DNA of 64,000 nucleotides from Ruminococcus sp. (lineage in GTDB: Bacteria > Bacillota > Clostridia > Oscillospirales > Ruminococcaceae): NCBI GenBank assembly GCA_021200415.1, contig JAJQGO010000013.1, positions 82,016 through 146,015 of the forward strand, in the 5' to 3' direction. Below, in pieces: positions 16,314 to 24,213 of the stretch. A program made the position numbers and the translations under genes. The notes beneath the pieces were generated by a model that saw only the letters and a list, made by a program, of their open reading frames with translations, was not told the DNA's origin and made no database searches. The first letter of the stretch is position 1. Every line of letters starts with the position of its first letter.

Positions 16314-17201
16314 CTATTTTTTTCTTCTCAAAAGCATTTCCGTAAACTCGCGCAAAAACGCGTTATTCTCAATTCCTTCAAGAATCTTCATTGCCCTGTC
16401 GGTTATTTCGGAGGCATTTTTCATTGCCCCCTCGACTCCATACAAGGTGACAAAGGTCGTTTTGTTTTCATTCGCATCGCTTCCGACCGGCTTTCCAAGC
16501 TCCTCATCTGAGCTTATAACATCGAGTACATCGTCTATTATCTGGAATGCCAGACCGAGATTGAATGCGTATTCCGCCGCAGCCGCAAGCTCCTCATCGG
16601 ATGCTCCCGCGCAGATTCCGCCCATAACGCACGAAACAGCAATAAGCTCTCCTGTTTTACGGCGGTACATATTGCGAAGATTTGCTTCGTCCACATCAGC
16701 ACGCTGCTCGTTTTCCATGTCAATTACCTGACCGCCAATCATTCCGCTTTTTCCCGTTGCCCTCGCAAGGGCGGATATGAGCTTCACCTTCTGCTCGGCT
16801 GACAGCTGCTCATCATCGGCTATAATCTCAAACGGCAGAACCGAAAGCGCATCTCCCGCAAGAATTGCAGCAGCTTCGCCGAACGCCTTATGGCAGGAGG
16901 GCTTGCCTCTGCGGAAATCGTCATCGTCCATTGCAGGGAGGTCGTCATGTATCAGCGAAAACGTATGTATCATTTCGATTGCGCAGGCAGAAGCTGCCGC
17001 AGTCCTGTAATCTCCGCCGAATGCTTCGCAGAACGCATAAACAAGAACAGGACGGATACGCTTTCCGCCTGCCTCAAGTGAATAATTCATTGCGTCTATC
17101 AGGGTTTTCTGCGGCTCGGTTTCGGGAGAATGGGCATTGTATCTTTTTAAATTTGATTCGGTAAATTCAACGTATTCACGAAGCTTATCATTAAAATTCA
17201 T
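16314..17201 (-). CDS. ispA: Polyprenyl synthase (farnesyl/geranylgeranyl diphosphate synthase)
   Basis: Builds C15 or C20 allylic diphosphates from IPP and DMAPP. The FARM motif HDDLPAMDDDDFRRGKP lies near residue 85 and the SARM motif FQIIDDVLD near 215. EAGGKRIRPVL near residue 46 binds IPP. Length is about 295. Residues before the FARM (ASACAIEMIHTFSLI) lack an obvious bulky stop at every position, so chain length cannot be fixed. The ATG at 17201 is chosen because AGGAGG is seven bases before it; an ATG six bases earlier overlaps the xseB stop (ATGA) but is only one base from the ribosome site. Conserved order xseB-ispA-dxs. Confidence 0.93.
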   Translation of the reverse strand: MNFNDKLREYVEFTESNLKRYNAHSPETEPQKTLIDAMNYSLEAGGKRIRPVLVYAFCEAFGGDYRTAAASACAIEMIHTFSLIHDDLPAMDDDDFRRGKPSCHKAFGEAAAILAGDALSVLPFEIIADDEQLSAEQKVKLISALARATGKSGMIGGQVIDMENEQRADVDEANLRNMYRRKTGELIAVSCVMGGICAGASDEELAAAAEYAFNLGLAFQIIDDVLDVISSDEELGKPVGSDANENKTTFVTLYGVEGAMKNASEITDRAMKILEGIENNAFLREFTEMLLRRKK

Positions 17202-17203
17202 GC

Positions 17204-17416
17204 TCATGCCTCCTCATTCTCTTTCGGAGCTGTGCCGCCGTCCTCGATTATTTTAAGCTGAGCCTCTTCAAGCTGTCTGCGGCATTTCGCCGAAAGACCC
17301 ACTCCCTCTCCGTAAAGCTCAACTGCCTTTTCAAGGGGAATATCACCCTTTTCAAGCTGCGAAACAATTTCTCCGAGCTTTTTCATGTTATCCTCAAATG
17401 TTAAATTTTCATTCAT
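17204..17416 (-). CDS. xseB: Exodeoxyribonuclease VII small subunit
   Basis: Small helical subunit of ExoVII, which degrades single-stranded DNA. In 70 residues it shows the family pattern TFEDNMKKLGEIVSQLEKGD followed by IPLEKAVELYGEGVGLSAKC and a Lys/Glu-rich tail. An open frame extends upstream to 17482, but that part overlaps xseA and the ATG at 17416 has GGTGA five bases before it. It lies four bases after the xseA stop, giving equimolar co-translation. Confidence 0.93.
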   Translation of the reverse strand: MNENLTFEDNMKKLGEIVSQLEKGDIPLEKAVELYGEGVGLSAKCRRQLEEAQLKIIEDGGTAPKENEEA

Positions 17417-17420
17417 ATTA

Positions 17421-18611
17421 TCACCGCTTGTCAATAATTTCCGCATCAGCTTCTCCGTTCCCGAAGCGAATCCTGACAACATCGCCTTTCTTCAGTTTTT
17501 CTGCGTCCTTTATGAGCTTATCGCCGCTGTACACAAGAGAATATCCCCGTGAAAGAACCTTTAGGGGACTGAGGCTGTCAAGCTTCGCAGCCCTTTCGCA
17601 TACAGCCGAATTGAGCTTCGATATATATTTTTCATATGCCGAGCCAATACGATTTTCCAGAATATTCAGACGTTCTCTGCTGATTTTCAGCCTGTTTTCG
17701 GGAGATTGCGAAATCAGGCGGCTGTTCAGGGCAGCATAATTTTCAGCAGCTCTGTTTACCTTCATTTCAGCAAGATTTTTCATACGCCGTTCCAGTATAT
17801 TCAGCCTTTCGGCTATCTGCTCCATTGAAGGCGCGGCAAGCTCCGCAGCTGCTGATGGAGTCGGCGCTCTCATATCCGCCGCAAGGTCGGCAATTGTAAA
17901 ATCCGTTTCATGTCCGACTGCCGATATTACCGGAGCCTTGCAGTTGTAAATCCCGTAGGCTACCTTTTCGGTATTGAATGCGCTGAGATCCTCCGATGAG
18001 CCTCCGCCTCTGCCGACAATTATCACATCGCATCCTGCGGCTTCGGCTTTCAGGATTCCGCTGCATATGGAATCGGGAGCGTTTTCTCCCTGAACGAGCG
18101 CATTGACCGCATACAGCTCGCCTATGGGATAACGTCTTGACAGAACATTTATAATGTCGCGAACGGCAGCTCCGCTGAGAGATGTTACAGCTCCGATTTT
18201 TTTCGGCATGACAGGCAGCTGACGCTTATGGGCTGTGTCAAACACACCTGCCTTTGCAAGCTTTGCTTTAAGCTGCTCAAGGGCAACGCTTGCTGCTCCT
18301 GCCCCGTCAGGCTGTATATCATTTACATAAAGCTGATACGCTCCGTCACGCTCGTAAAGTGAAATGCTCCCCGAAACGATTACGGACATTCCGTCCTCCG
18401 GCTGAAACTTCAGACGTGACGCCGCCGAGGCAAACATAACCGCCTTGACTGCGCTTTCTTTATCCTTCAGAGTGAAATAAAGGTGTCCCGAGCGAAAATG
18501 CTCGGTGAAATTGGAAATCTCACCCTTAACCATTATTCCCTGAATATTTTTATCCTCTTTCAGCTTAAAGCTGACATATCGGTTTATTTGTGTAACTGTT
18601 AAAACAGGCAT
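17421..18611 (-). CDS. xseA: Exodeoxyribonuclease VII large subunit
   Basis: Catalytic subunit of ExoVII, which removes single-stranded DNA in recombination and mismatch repair. The 396-residue protein has an N-terminal OB fold (TVTQINRYVSFKLKEDKNIQ, then GEISNFTEHFRSGHLYFTLKD). The catalytic domain contains KIGAVTSLSGAAVRDIINV, IIVGRGGGSSEDLSAFN and ISAVGHETDFTIADLAADMR, the signature of the family. A coiled-coil region and a C-terminal beta segment (LSRGYSLVYSGDKLIKDAE) follow. Ribosome site AGGAGA. Slightly shorter than the 440-450 residues common in the family, mainly in the coiled coil. Confidence 0.96.
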   Translation of the reverse strand: MPVLTVTQINRYVSFKLKEDKNIQGIMVKGEISNFTEHFRSGHLYFTLKDKESAVKAVMFASAASRLKFQPEDGMSVIVSGSISLYERDGAYQLYVNDIQPDGAGAASVALEQLKAKLAKAGVFDTAHKRQLPVMPKKIGAVTSLSGAAVRDIINVLSRRYPIGELYAVNALVQGENAPDSICSGILKAEAAGCDVIIVGRGGGSSEDLSAFNTEKVAYGIYNCKAPVISAVGHETDFTIADLAADMRAPTPSAAAELAAPSMEQIAERLNILERRMKNLAEMKVNRAAENYAALNSRLISQSPENRLKISRERLNILENRIGSAYEKYISKLNSAVCERAAKLDSLSPLKVLSRGYSLVYSGDKLIKDAEKLKKGDVVRIRFGNGEADAEIIDKR

Positions 18612-18612
18612 A

Positions 18613-19581
18613 CTATTTCTCCTGTAAATTTATGTTATGTTCACGGCAATGCCTTATGCAGCCGTATATTGCAATTCCTGCGGCATTATCGCAGGAAAAC
18701 TCCGGCGCCGCAAAAAATGTATTTTTAAATCGGGAAATAATTTTTTCACGTATTACCATGTCCGACATAACTCCGCCTGCGAAAACTACGGGAAGTTCGC
18801 CGCATTTATCAATTGCCGCCGCAGTCATGGATATTATGGTTTCCCCGATAAAATCAAGACAATATTTTGCGATGTCCTCCTGCCCTTCGCCCATATCAAG
18901 CATTTTACGGCACTGGTTTTCCAGTCCCGAAAGGCAGCAGCTGTTATTCCTGATGACAGGCTTCACCTTAAAGAATTTTCCGCTTTTTACGGCAAGCCCT
19001 TCAAGTGCTGCTCCGCAGGGAAATTCAAGCCCAAGCATAAGTCCGACTCTGTCCACAGCCTGTCCCGCTTTTAAATCAAGGGACGTGCCAATTTCGGTAA
19101 TCCTCAGTATATCGTCCCTGTCAGGCTCGCACAAAAGGCAGTCTGTTGTGCCGCCGCTTACATGAAATGCAATGAAAGGGCTGTTCACAAGCTCAAGCTG
19201 CCCCGACGAATAAAGAGCCGCAAGAACGTGACCCACCTGATGTGAGGTCGTATAAAGCGGAATTTTTTCAATTGCGGCAAATGAGCGGGCAAATCCCTCT
19301 CCGCAGAGAAAGCAGGGCATATATGAGCCGTCGATGCTTCTCGGTCGGGAGGATGCGGAAATTCCGGCAATGCTGCCCAAGGAAATCTGTCGGGACAGCT
19401 CCTCAATTATTTCCGGCAGCTGCTTTGTATGGTGAAATACCGCGTCGCTCTGCCTGAGTCCAAGCTCTCCGTGTTTAACGGGGAGAAGCCTTTTCGACTG
19501 GTATATTTTCATCTCTCCGCTTACAAATATAGCCGCTGAGGTTGTATAATTGCTTGTATCTATGCCGATAAATTCAGGCAT
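18613..19581 (-). CDS. Peptidase M22 / TsaD-like ASKHA-fold protein (paralogue of unknown function)
   Basis: A 322-residue member of the Kae1/TsaD (formerly O-sialoglycoprotein endopeptidase) fold. It opens with FIGIDTSNYTTSAAIFVSGE, the ATPase phosphate-1 motif, and has SHQVGHVLAALYSSG with the His-x3-His metal pair, FHVSGGTTDCLL and VVFAGGVMSDMVI. True TsaD has a clearer 'GPGL' and 'MVYTGPMLG' context that is replaced here by RPRSIDGSYMPCFLCG, so this is probably not the essential t6A enzyme but the clostridial paralogue found near nusB. The ATG at 19581 follows AAGGGAGAG; an in-frame GTG at 19608 would place that ribosome site inside the gene. It occupies the position of folD in Bacillus. 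Confidence 0.78.
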   Translation of the reverse strand: MPEFIGIDTSNYTTSAAIFVSGEMKIYQSKRLLPVKHGELGLRQSDAVFHHTKQLPEIIEELSRQISLGSIAGISASSRPRSIDGSYMPCFLCGEGFARSFAAIEKIPLYTTSHQVGHVLAALYSSGQLELVNSPFIAFHVSGGTTDCLLCEPDRDDILRITEIGTSLDLKAGQAVDRVGLMLGLEFPCGAALEGLAVKSGKFFKVKPVIRNNSCCLSGLENQCRKMLDMGEGQEDIAKYCLDFIGETIISMTAAAIDKCGELPVVFAGGVMSDMVIREKIISRFKNTFFAAPEFSCDNAAGIAIYGCIRHCREHNINLQEK

Positions 19582-19990
19582 TTGCGCTCTCTCCCTTATT
19601 TCTGTCACGGGAAAACGCTCCGAGGACGCCGTTTATAAACGAGGTGTCCTCCTGATAAGTATACACCATTGAAAGCTTGATTGCCTCGCTTATAGCCGCA
19701 TTCACAGGTGTGTTGTCGTCATATATCGACTCATAAAGTGCTATTCTGAGTATGGCAAGATTGATTTTTGAAATTCTGGAAAGACTTCTGGATTTGCTGT
19801 ATCCGGAAATAATTTCATCAAGCTCGTCCTTATGCAGAAGAGTTCCGTCAACGAGCTTTTTTACCTCATCGTTGACGGTTATCTCATCAATTTCCTCCGC
19901 AATATCATAAAGCTCTTCAATATCGTCGTCACGCAGAAGCTGCTCAAAAACCAGCTTGAAAGCGCTGTCTCTTATTTCACGTCTTGTCAT
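19574..19990 (-). CDS. nusB: Transcription antitermination factor NusB
   Basis: RNA-binding helical protein that works with NusE/S10 on rRNA antitermination. The 138 residues show REIRDSAFKLVFEQLLRDDD at the N-terminus and RISKINLAILRIALYESIYD plus TPVNAAISEAIKLSMVY in the C-terminal half, the classical NusB blocks. Ribosome site AAGGAG eight bases before the ATG. Overlaps the next gene by eight bases. Confidence 0.96.
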   Translation of the reverse strand: MTRREIRDSAFKLVFEQLLRDDDIEELYDIAEEIDEITVNDEVKKLVDGTLLHKDELDEIISGYSKSRSLSRISKINLAILRIALYESIYDDNTPVNAAISEAIKLSMVYTYQEDTSFINGVLGAFSRDRNKGESANA

Positions 19991-20007
19991 TTATATTCTC
20001 CTTAATT

Positions 20008-20346
20008 TTATTCAAATTCAACGCCGTCAACAAGAACATTTACTCTTGCCGTGGCATCACCCGTCATATTTTGGATATTTTCCTTTACTGCCTTCTGTAC
20101 AGCCTCCGCAGCGATACGTGCATTTGTTCCGCTTTTCACGATAATTTTTATATCAACTGCCGCAACATCTCCCATAAAGCTGACCCTTATGGGGCTGTTC
20201 CCGCGCAGCCTGCTGAGCATATTGACTTCGCCGTCAAGACCTGCAACTCCCTTTACATCGAGAGCCGCAAGCCTTGCAGCTGTTATTACAACATCTTCTG
20301 ATACATTAAGGCTGCCATGTGCAGCTGATTTATTTCCGCCCTTCAT
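20008..20346 (-). CDS. Asp23/Gls24 family protein (YqhY-like)
   Basis: A 112-residue soluble Asp23-domain protein: GSLNVSEDVVITAARLAALD, KGVAGLDGEVNMLSRL, then VDIKIIVKSGTNARIAAEAV and VNVLVDGVEF. In Bacillus yqhY lies between accBC and nusB and affects acetyl-CoA carboxylase; here accB and accC are missing from the cluster but the gene has kept its place before nusB. No membrane segment. Ribosome site GGAGG is perfectly placed. It is the first gene of the housekeeping operon, under the promoter at 20398-20426. Confidence 0.9.
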   Translation of the reverse strand: MKGGNKSAAHGSLNVSEDVVITAARLAALDVKGVAGLDGEVNMLSRLRGNSPIRVSFMGDVAAVDIKIIVKSGTNARIAAEAVQKAVKENIQNMTGDATARVNVLVDGVEFE

Positions 20347-20397
20347 TTTAAACCTCCGTCCACATCGGAATCTGTTTTAGAATACGTTTACCCTTAT

Positions 20398-20426
20398 ATT
20401 ATACCAAAAAAAACTCAATTGTACAA
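20398..20426 (-). promoter_or_regulatory. Vegetative promoter separating spoIIIA from the Asp23-nusB-recN operon
   Basis: On the minus strand TTGTAC (20426-20421) and TATAAT (20403-20398) with a 17-base spacer, ending one base short of the spoIIIAH stop. It would let the housekeeping genes be expressed without sporulation. The -35 matches only three of six positions. Confidence 0.5.
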
Positions 20427-20996
20427 CTACTTTACCTCAAAAATTCTGATATTTTCAGCGGAAACCTCTGTTTCCTCCAAAATTATTTCTTTTATGGACG
20501 CAGCCTGAGCCTTATCAAGTCCATCAGTTTTCACAACAACCTTTGCGCTTTCTCCGTCAAGGTACGCCACGCAGTCCTCGAAGCCCTGCGCCTTTATGAG
20601 AGATTCTATCGTTCCCTCGGATTCGATAAGCTTTGAAACCTCAACAGCATCAAGAGCGTTTGTCACCATTTCATCCTCTGTGAGGTCGCCGCCTCCGATA
20701 ATCGACTGGAGAGTCTGCACGGCTTCATCACGATTATTCATTTTATCAAGACGTGCCTGTGCAAAATAATCCTCAGCGTCTGTTTCGGCTGCTTCCTCCA
20801 CATCGCCGTTGACAAATTCCGTTTCGCCGTAATTTACATTCTCGCTGACGCTTGTTTCGGAATCCGTAATATTATTTTCATTTTCGGATATTTTCGGCGA
20901 CGCCGCATAGTTTATGTAAACCGCAACCGCAAGCATAAGCGTCAGGCAGGTCATAATGATATGTTTTTTTCCGATAATCAATGTTGGCTTTTTCAT
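20427..20996 (-). CDS. spoIIIAH: Stage III sporulation protein AH
   Basis: Mother-cell membrane protein whose extracellular domain binds forespore SpoIIQ to form the channel across the intermembrane space. The 189 residues have one N-terminal transmembrane segment (IIMTCLTLMLAVAVYINYAA, about 13-32), an acidic linker and a ring-building YscJ/FliF-like domain (LIKAQGFEDCVAYLDGESAK, then VVKTDGLDKAQAASIKEII). Ribosome site AAGGAG. Last gene of the spoIIIA operon, 12 bases after spoIIIAG. No spoIIQ gene is in the window. Confidence 0.93.
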   Translation of the reverse strand: MKKPTLIIGKKHIIMTCLTLMLAVAVYINYAASPKISENENNITDSETSVSENVNYGETEFVNGDVEEAAETDAEDYFAQARLDKMNNRDEAVQTLQSIIGGGDLTEDEMVTNALDAVEVSKLIESEGTIESLIKAQGFEDCVAYLDGESAKVVVKTDGLDKAQAASIKEIILEETEVSAENIRIFEVK

Positions 20997-21008
20997 AATT
21001 TTTGCTCC

Positions 21009-21539
21009 TTATCTGAGTTTAGTTACATATATTTTACTTGTGGGCAGATCAAGGGCAGTTGATACCGTCTTGTAGATTTCCTCCTGAACTGCCGCACTGT
21101 CGCAGCCTGTACAGGCAATAACAGCTCCGACTATTTCGGGAGAATTTACAGTTTCAACAAGCGCCGACTTGCTGCCGCTTTCCCCTATCATTACATATTG
21201 ATGCTCCTCCTCTGTTTTATTTTCAGAAATACTTGTCTTGCCCTCTGTTGCATAGACGTATTCCTCATCTCCGCTGACTGTAATATATACCTGCACCTCA
21301 CCTACTCCCTCAATATTTTTCAGAAAATCAGTCAGTCTTTCCTCGGTTTCCGCACAATAGTCCTGCGCCGTTACCGACGCTTCATCTGCGCCTTCCGACT
21401 CATCCTCCTTATCTTTGCTGTCTGTGGGCAGAAGTGACGACAGCATGACAAGACATAACCCTGCCGCCCCAAGAACCGTTACGGCAGTCAACGCCTTTTT
21501 GTCCCCCTTTACTGAGCTTATCAGATCACGTATTGCCAT
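21009..21539 (-). CDS. spoIIIAG: Stage III sporulation protein AG
   Basis: Component of the mother cell-forespore channel that forms large rings in the outer forespore membrane. The 176 residues show a short cytoplasmic start, one transmembrane helix (ALTAVTVLGAAGLCLVMLSS) and a ring-building domain with a beta insertion (LKNIEGVGEVQVYITVSGDE ... SPEIVGAVIACTGCDSAAVQ). The ATG at 21539 is preceded by a perfect GGAGG; the open frame extends upstream but overlaps spoIIIAF. It overlaps spoIIIAF by 14 bases. Confidence 0.94.
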   Translation of the reverse strand: MAIRDLISSVKGDKKALTAVTVLGAAGLCLVMLSSLLPTDSKDKEDESEGADEASVTAQDYCAETEERLTDFLKNIEGVGEVQVYITVSGDEEYVYATEGKTSISENKTEEEHQYVMIGESGSKSALVETVNSPEIVGAVIACTGCDSAAVQEEIYKTVSTALDLPTSKIYVTKLR

Positions 21540-21987
21540 TGTATACCTCCGTTTCCGCACCAAGACTGTTCCTTATTACCTCAGCGGCAGCTTCATAATT
21601 ATCAGCGCTTACAGTAACACTACTAATAGATATGCTGTTTGTCTCCGAAATATTAACCTCAATTTCAATTTCGCTGCAATTTATTCCTGCGGCCTCCAGC
21701 TGCTGCATCAGCACAGACCTTATATTTTCAGCTGTCTGATTTTTCAGCTCCTCCAGATATATTTCCTCCGATTCGCTGTATTCCGAGGTCATGTACTTCT
21801 CAATATCCGGCAGCTCAAATTCAAATGTTCCCTTCAGAACAGGCGTCGCCACGACAATTATAAATACAAGGTTCAGCAGAAATTTCATCTGATTCCTGAA
21901 TCTCGTGCCTGCCGCAATGCCCTCTATGAGGCATATTGCCGCAGATATAATACATACCGATTTTATTACACTTCCAAGTCCTTCCAT
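21526..21987 (-). CDS. spoIIIAF: Stage III sporulation protein AF
   Basis: A 153-residue membrane protein of the SpoIIIA channel. Two hydrophobic segments lie at the N-terminus (VIKSVCIISAAICLIEGIAA and FLLNLVFIIVVATPVL) followed by a soluble ring-building-like domain (LMQQLEAAGINCSEIEIEVN). Ribosome site AGGTGG. Sequence conservation in this family is low; the call rests on topology, length and position between spoIIIAE and spoIIIAG. Confidence 0.9.
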   Translation of the reverse strand: MEGLGSVIKSVCIISAAICLIEGIAAGTRFRNQMKFLLNLVFIIVVATPVLKGTFEFELPDIEKYMTSEYSESEEIYLEELKNQTAENIRSVLMQQLEAAGINCSEIEIEVNISETNSISISSVTVSADNYEAAAEVIRNSLGAETEVYNGNT

Positions 21988-21997
21988 TTTGCACCAC

Positions 21998-23098
21998 CTA
22001 TGTCATGCTTTTCATGAGAATTGCCGTGCTTATTAAAAATAGCGCGGAAAAGCACACAAGAACGCTCATCGCTATTGCAAGTCCGCTGTCCAGTCCCTTG
22101 AACAGTTTCTCAAGAGGTGTCAGCGAGAACATTCCCGCTGCCGTCCGGGATATCCACATAACCGCACGAAACGCAAGTATCTCCAATATCGGCGGAAACA
22201 TTATAAGCACAATGGCAATCGTACCGGCTGTTCCGGCAGTGCAGCGCATTATGTCAAAGCTCCCCTTTACTGCGGAATATGCGTCAGATACGGCACTTCC
22301 GACTACGGGAACAAAGCCCGATATAACAAATTTTGCCGCCTTTGACGCAAATCCGTCAACAACATCGCCCAAAGCGCTTTTCATTGAAACAAATCCCGTA
22401 AAAAGAGTTACCGTCAGGGTCATTCCCCATGTGATTATTTTTTTCATGAGCTGAACAATATTATCAACAGTTGAATTCGGAAAAACACTGCCGCTTATTG
22501 AAAGTGCCGCAGTCATGGTCAGCACGGGCATTATGACTGTTGACGCAAGCTGTACCATAATCTCCGCTGCCGCAAGAATAACAGCATTGTATATTCCTGC
22601 GGAGGTTACGCCGCCTGAAACCACGCTTATTCCCGCAAATACCGGCACGAACACAAGCATGAAGCTGCCGCCTCTTTCAAGGGTGTTCGCCGCATTTTCA
22701 AATGTCTGCAAAAGAGGTGAGCTGATAACGGCAACTGCCGACAAAACACATATGAGCGAATACATATTTTCCGATGAGCTTTTTGACAGCGCCGTTTCGC
22801 CTACGTTCTTCATCAGGGATATGAAAACCACTATCATTAAAATAATTCCAAGCATTTTGAATGGCGCCTTGATTCTTGAAACTACAGCGTCCTTTACCGA
22901 TGTGATAATTTCACTCAGTGACAAGCCGCTCATATCGCCATAGGAGTATGAAATATCATAATCCGCCAGAATTTCATCAACCTGTGCCTGAATCTCATCG
23001 TCACTCGCTGACTCCTCGGCACTGCCCGACAGGATGGGACTGAGAATCAGAAAAAACGTGAAAATAAGAGAAATCAGTATCTTTGTAAATCGTTTCAT
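21998..23098 (-). CDS. spoIIIAE: Stage III sporulation protein AE
   Basis: Polytopic membrane protein of the SpoIIIA complex with a cleavable-type signal sequence (KILISLIFTFFLILSPILSG). The 366 residues contain about seven further hydrophobic segments and the conserved blocks SLSEIITSVKDAVVSRIKAP, GYVPVVG-like SGFVPVVGSAVSDAYSAVKG and PPILEILAFRAVMWISRTAA. Ribosome site GGAGG immediately upstream. Length fits the family (about 400 in Bacillus). Confidence 0.94.
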   Translation of the reverse strand: MKRFTKILISLIFTFFLILSPILSGSAEESASDDEIQAQVDEILADYDISYSYGDMSGLSLSEIITSVKDAVVSRIKAPFKMLGIILMIVVFISLMKNVGETALSKSSSENMYSLICVLSAVAVISSPLLQTFENAANTLERGGSFMLVFVPVFAGISVVSGGVTSAGIYNAVILAAAEIMVQLASTVIMPVLTMTAALSISGSVFPNSTVDNIVQLMKKIITWGMTLTVTLFTGFVSMKSALGDVVDGFASKAAKFVISGFVPVVGSAVSDAYSAVKGSFDIMRCTAGTAGTIAIVLIMFPPILEILAFRAVMWISRTAAGMFSLTPLEKLFKGLDSGLAIAMSVLVCFSALFLISTAILMKSMT

Positions 23099-23110
23099 TT
23101 TTCCTCCGCC

Positions 23111-23500
23111 TTATAGGAAATCGCTTATCGTTTCAACCAACGCTTCAATTAACGGCAGCGCCATAACGGTTATCGCTCCGCGCCCCCAGATTTCAGCTCC
23201 CGAAGCAATTGCGGTTTCTCCGCTGTCACGGCATATGTCGCAGGTTATCTGAGTTATGAAGCATATTGCAAGTGCCTTGAAAATCAGGGATATGTAGTCG
23301 GAGGAAATTCCCGCATCGGCAAATAATTTCTGAACCTGAGTTATAATCGGCTGAACCATTGTGACGAATCCGATCATTACGACTGCACAGGCTGCAATAG
23401 CTATCATCAGCGACTGCTCGGTGCAGTAGCGACGCAAAAGCACGGCAAAAATCGAGGCGCACACGCAAAATACAGCCACCGAAAAACAACTGTTCACCAT
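23111..23500 (-). CDS. spoIIIAD: Stage III sporulation protein AD
   Basis: A 129-residue membrane protein with four hydrophobic segments. The motifs ADAGISSDYISLIFKALAIC and ITCDICRDSGETAIASGAEIW are characteristic of SpoIIIAD. Its ATG overlaps the spoIIIAC stop by seven bases, so the two small membrane proteins are translationally coupled. Confidence 0.94.
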   Translation of the reverse strand: MVNSCFSVAVFCVCASIFAVLLRRYCTEQSLMIAIAACAVVMIGFVTMVQPIITQVQKLFADAGISSDYISLIFKALAICFITQITCDICRDSGETAIASGAEIWGRGAITVMALPLIEALVETISDFL

Positions 23501-23691
23501 AAGCCGAACACCGTCTTTACCGTTTCAAACAAGCCGCCGATTTCCTCGACAATAACAACCAGCACGACTATAAGCCCCGCAAGAGTCGTCAGCATTGCCT
23601 GTTCCTCCCTTTCGGCACGCTTCAGAACAAGATTCAGAACAGCGACAATAATTCCTGTTCCGGCAATTTTGAAAATAAGATCAATATCCAT
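23494..23691 (-). CDS. spoIIIAC: Stage III sporulation protein AC
   Basis: A 65-residue protein with two hydrophobic segments (LIFKIAGTGIIVAVLNLVLK and AMLTTLAGLIVVLVVIVEEI), separated by a short charged loop RAEREEQ, the standard SpoIIIAC form. Ribosome site AAGGAAG. Part of the coupled pair with spoIIIAD. Confidence 0.94.
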   Translation of the reverse strand: MDIDLIFKIAGTGIIVAVLNLVLKRAEREEQAMLTTLAGLIVVLVVIVEEIGGLFETVKTVFGLW

Positions 23692-23709
23692 TTCACAAAC
23701 TTCCTTTCA

Positions 23710-24213
23710 TCAAACGACCATTATGCCTGCCATCGTGCCAAAAAGCATTCCCACGCTCCGATAAAGCTTGCCCTTTCTCTGATAATCCTCATTCCTGCGC
23801 TTCTGAAGCTCCCTGAGATTTTCCAGCGACGCTTCAATTGAAGCAGTCTGCCCCTCAATATCGCTTGTCCCAAGGTCAGCCCCGAAGGAGAGAAGAATTT
23901 TCTTTTCCTCATCGGGAATCAGCCTGTCGCCTGATACGGCAGCTGCCCAAAGCTCGTGAAAATCCGTCCCCGATTCGTATTCCTCGGGCAGCTCGTCAAG
24001 AAAATGAAGATTCACGAAACTCCCCGAAGCGTGCAGCTCACCTACAATCTCGTAAACCGTCAACACCCTGAAACGAATCATGACGGAAATCTGCATGAGC
24101 ATGGATTGAATTTCAGCACAGCAATCCCTTTTTCGGCGGAGCATATCAGACTTGCCAATGCCCCAGAGCATTCCCGCAAGAACAAAGCAGATGGAAGATA
24201 AAATTTTAAGCAT
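23710..24213 (-). CDS. spoIIIAB: Stage III sporulation protein AB
   Basis: A 167-residue protein flanked by N-terminal and C-terminal transmembrane segments around a helical domain resembling type II secretion GspF proteins. Visible blocks: EIQSMLMQISVMIRFRVLTV, then LLSFGADLGTSDIEGQTASI and the C-terminal KLYRSVGMLFGTMAGIMVV. Overlaps the end of spoIIIAA by eight bases; ribosome site GGAGAA. Confidence 0.92.
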   Translation of the reverse strand: MLKILSSICFVLAGMLWGIGKSDMLRRKRDCCAEIQSMLMQISVMIRFRVLTVYEIVGELHASGSFVNLHFLDELPEEYESGTDFHELWAAAVSGDRLIPDEEKKILLSFGADLGTSDIEGQTASIEASLENLRELQKRRNEDYQRKGKLYRSVGMLFGTMAGIMVV

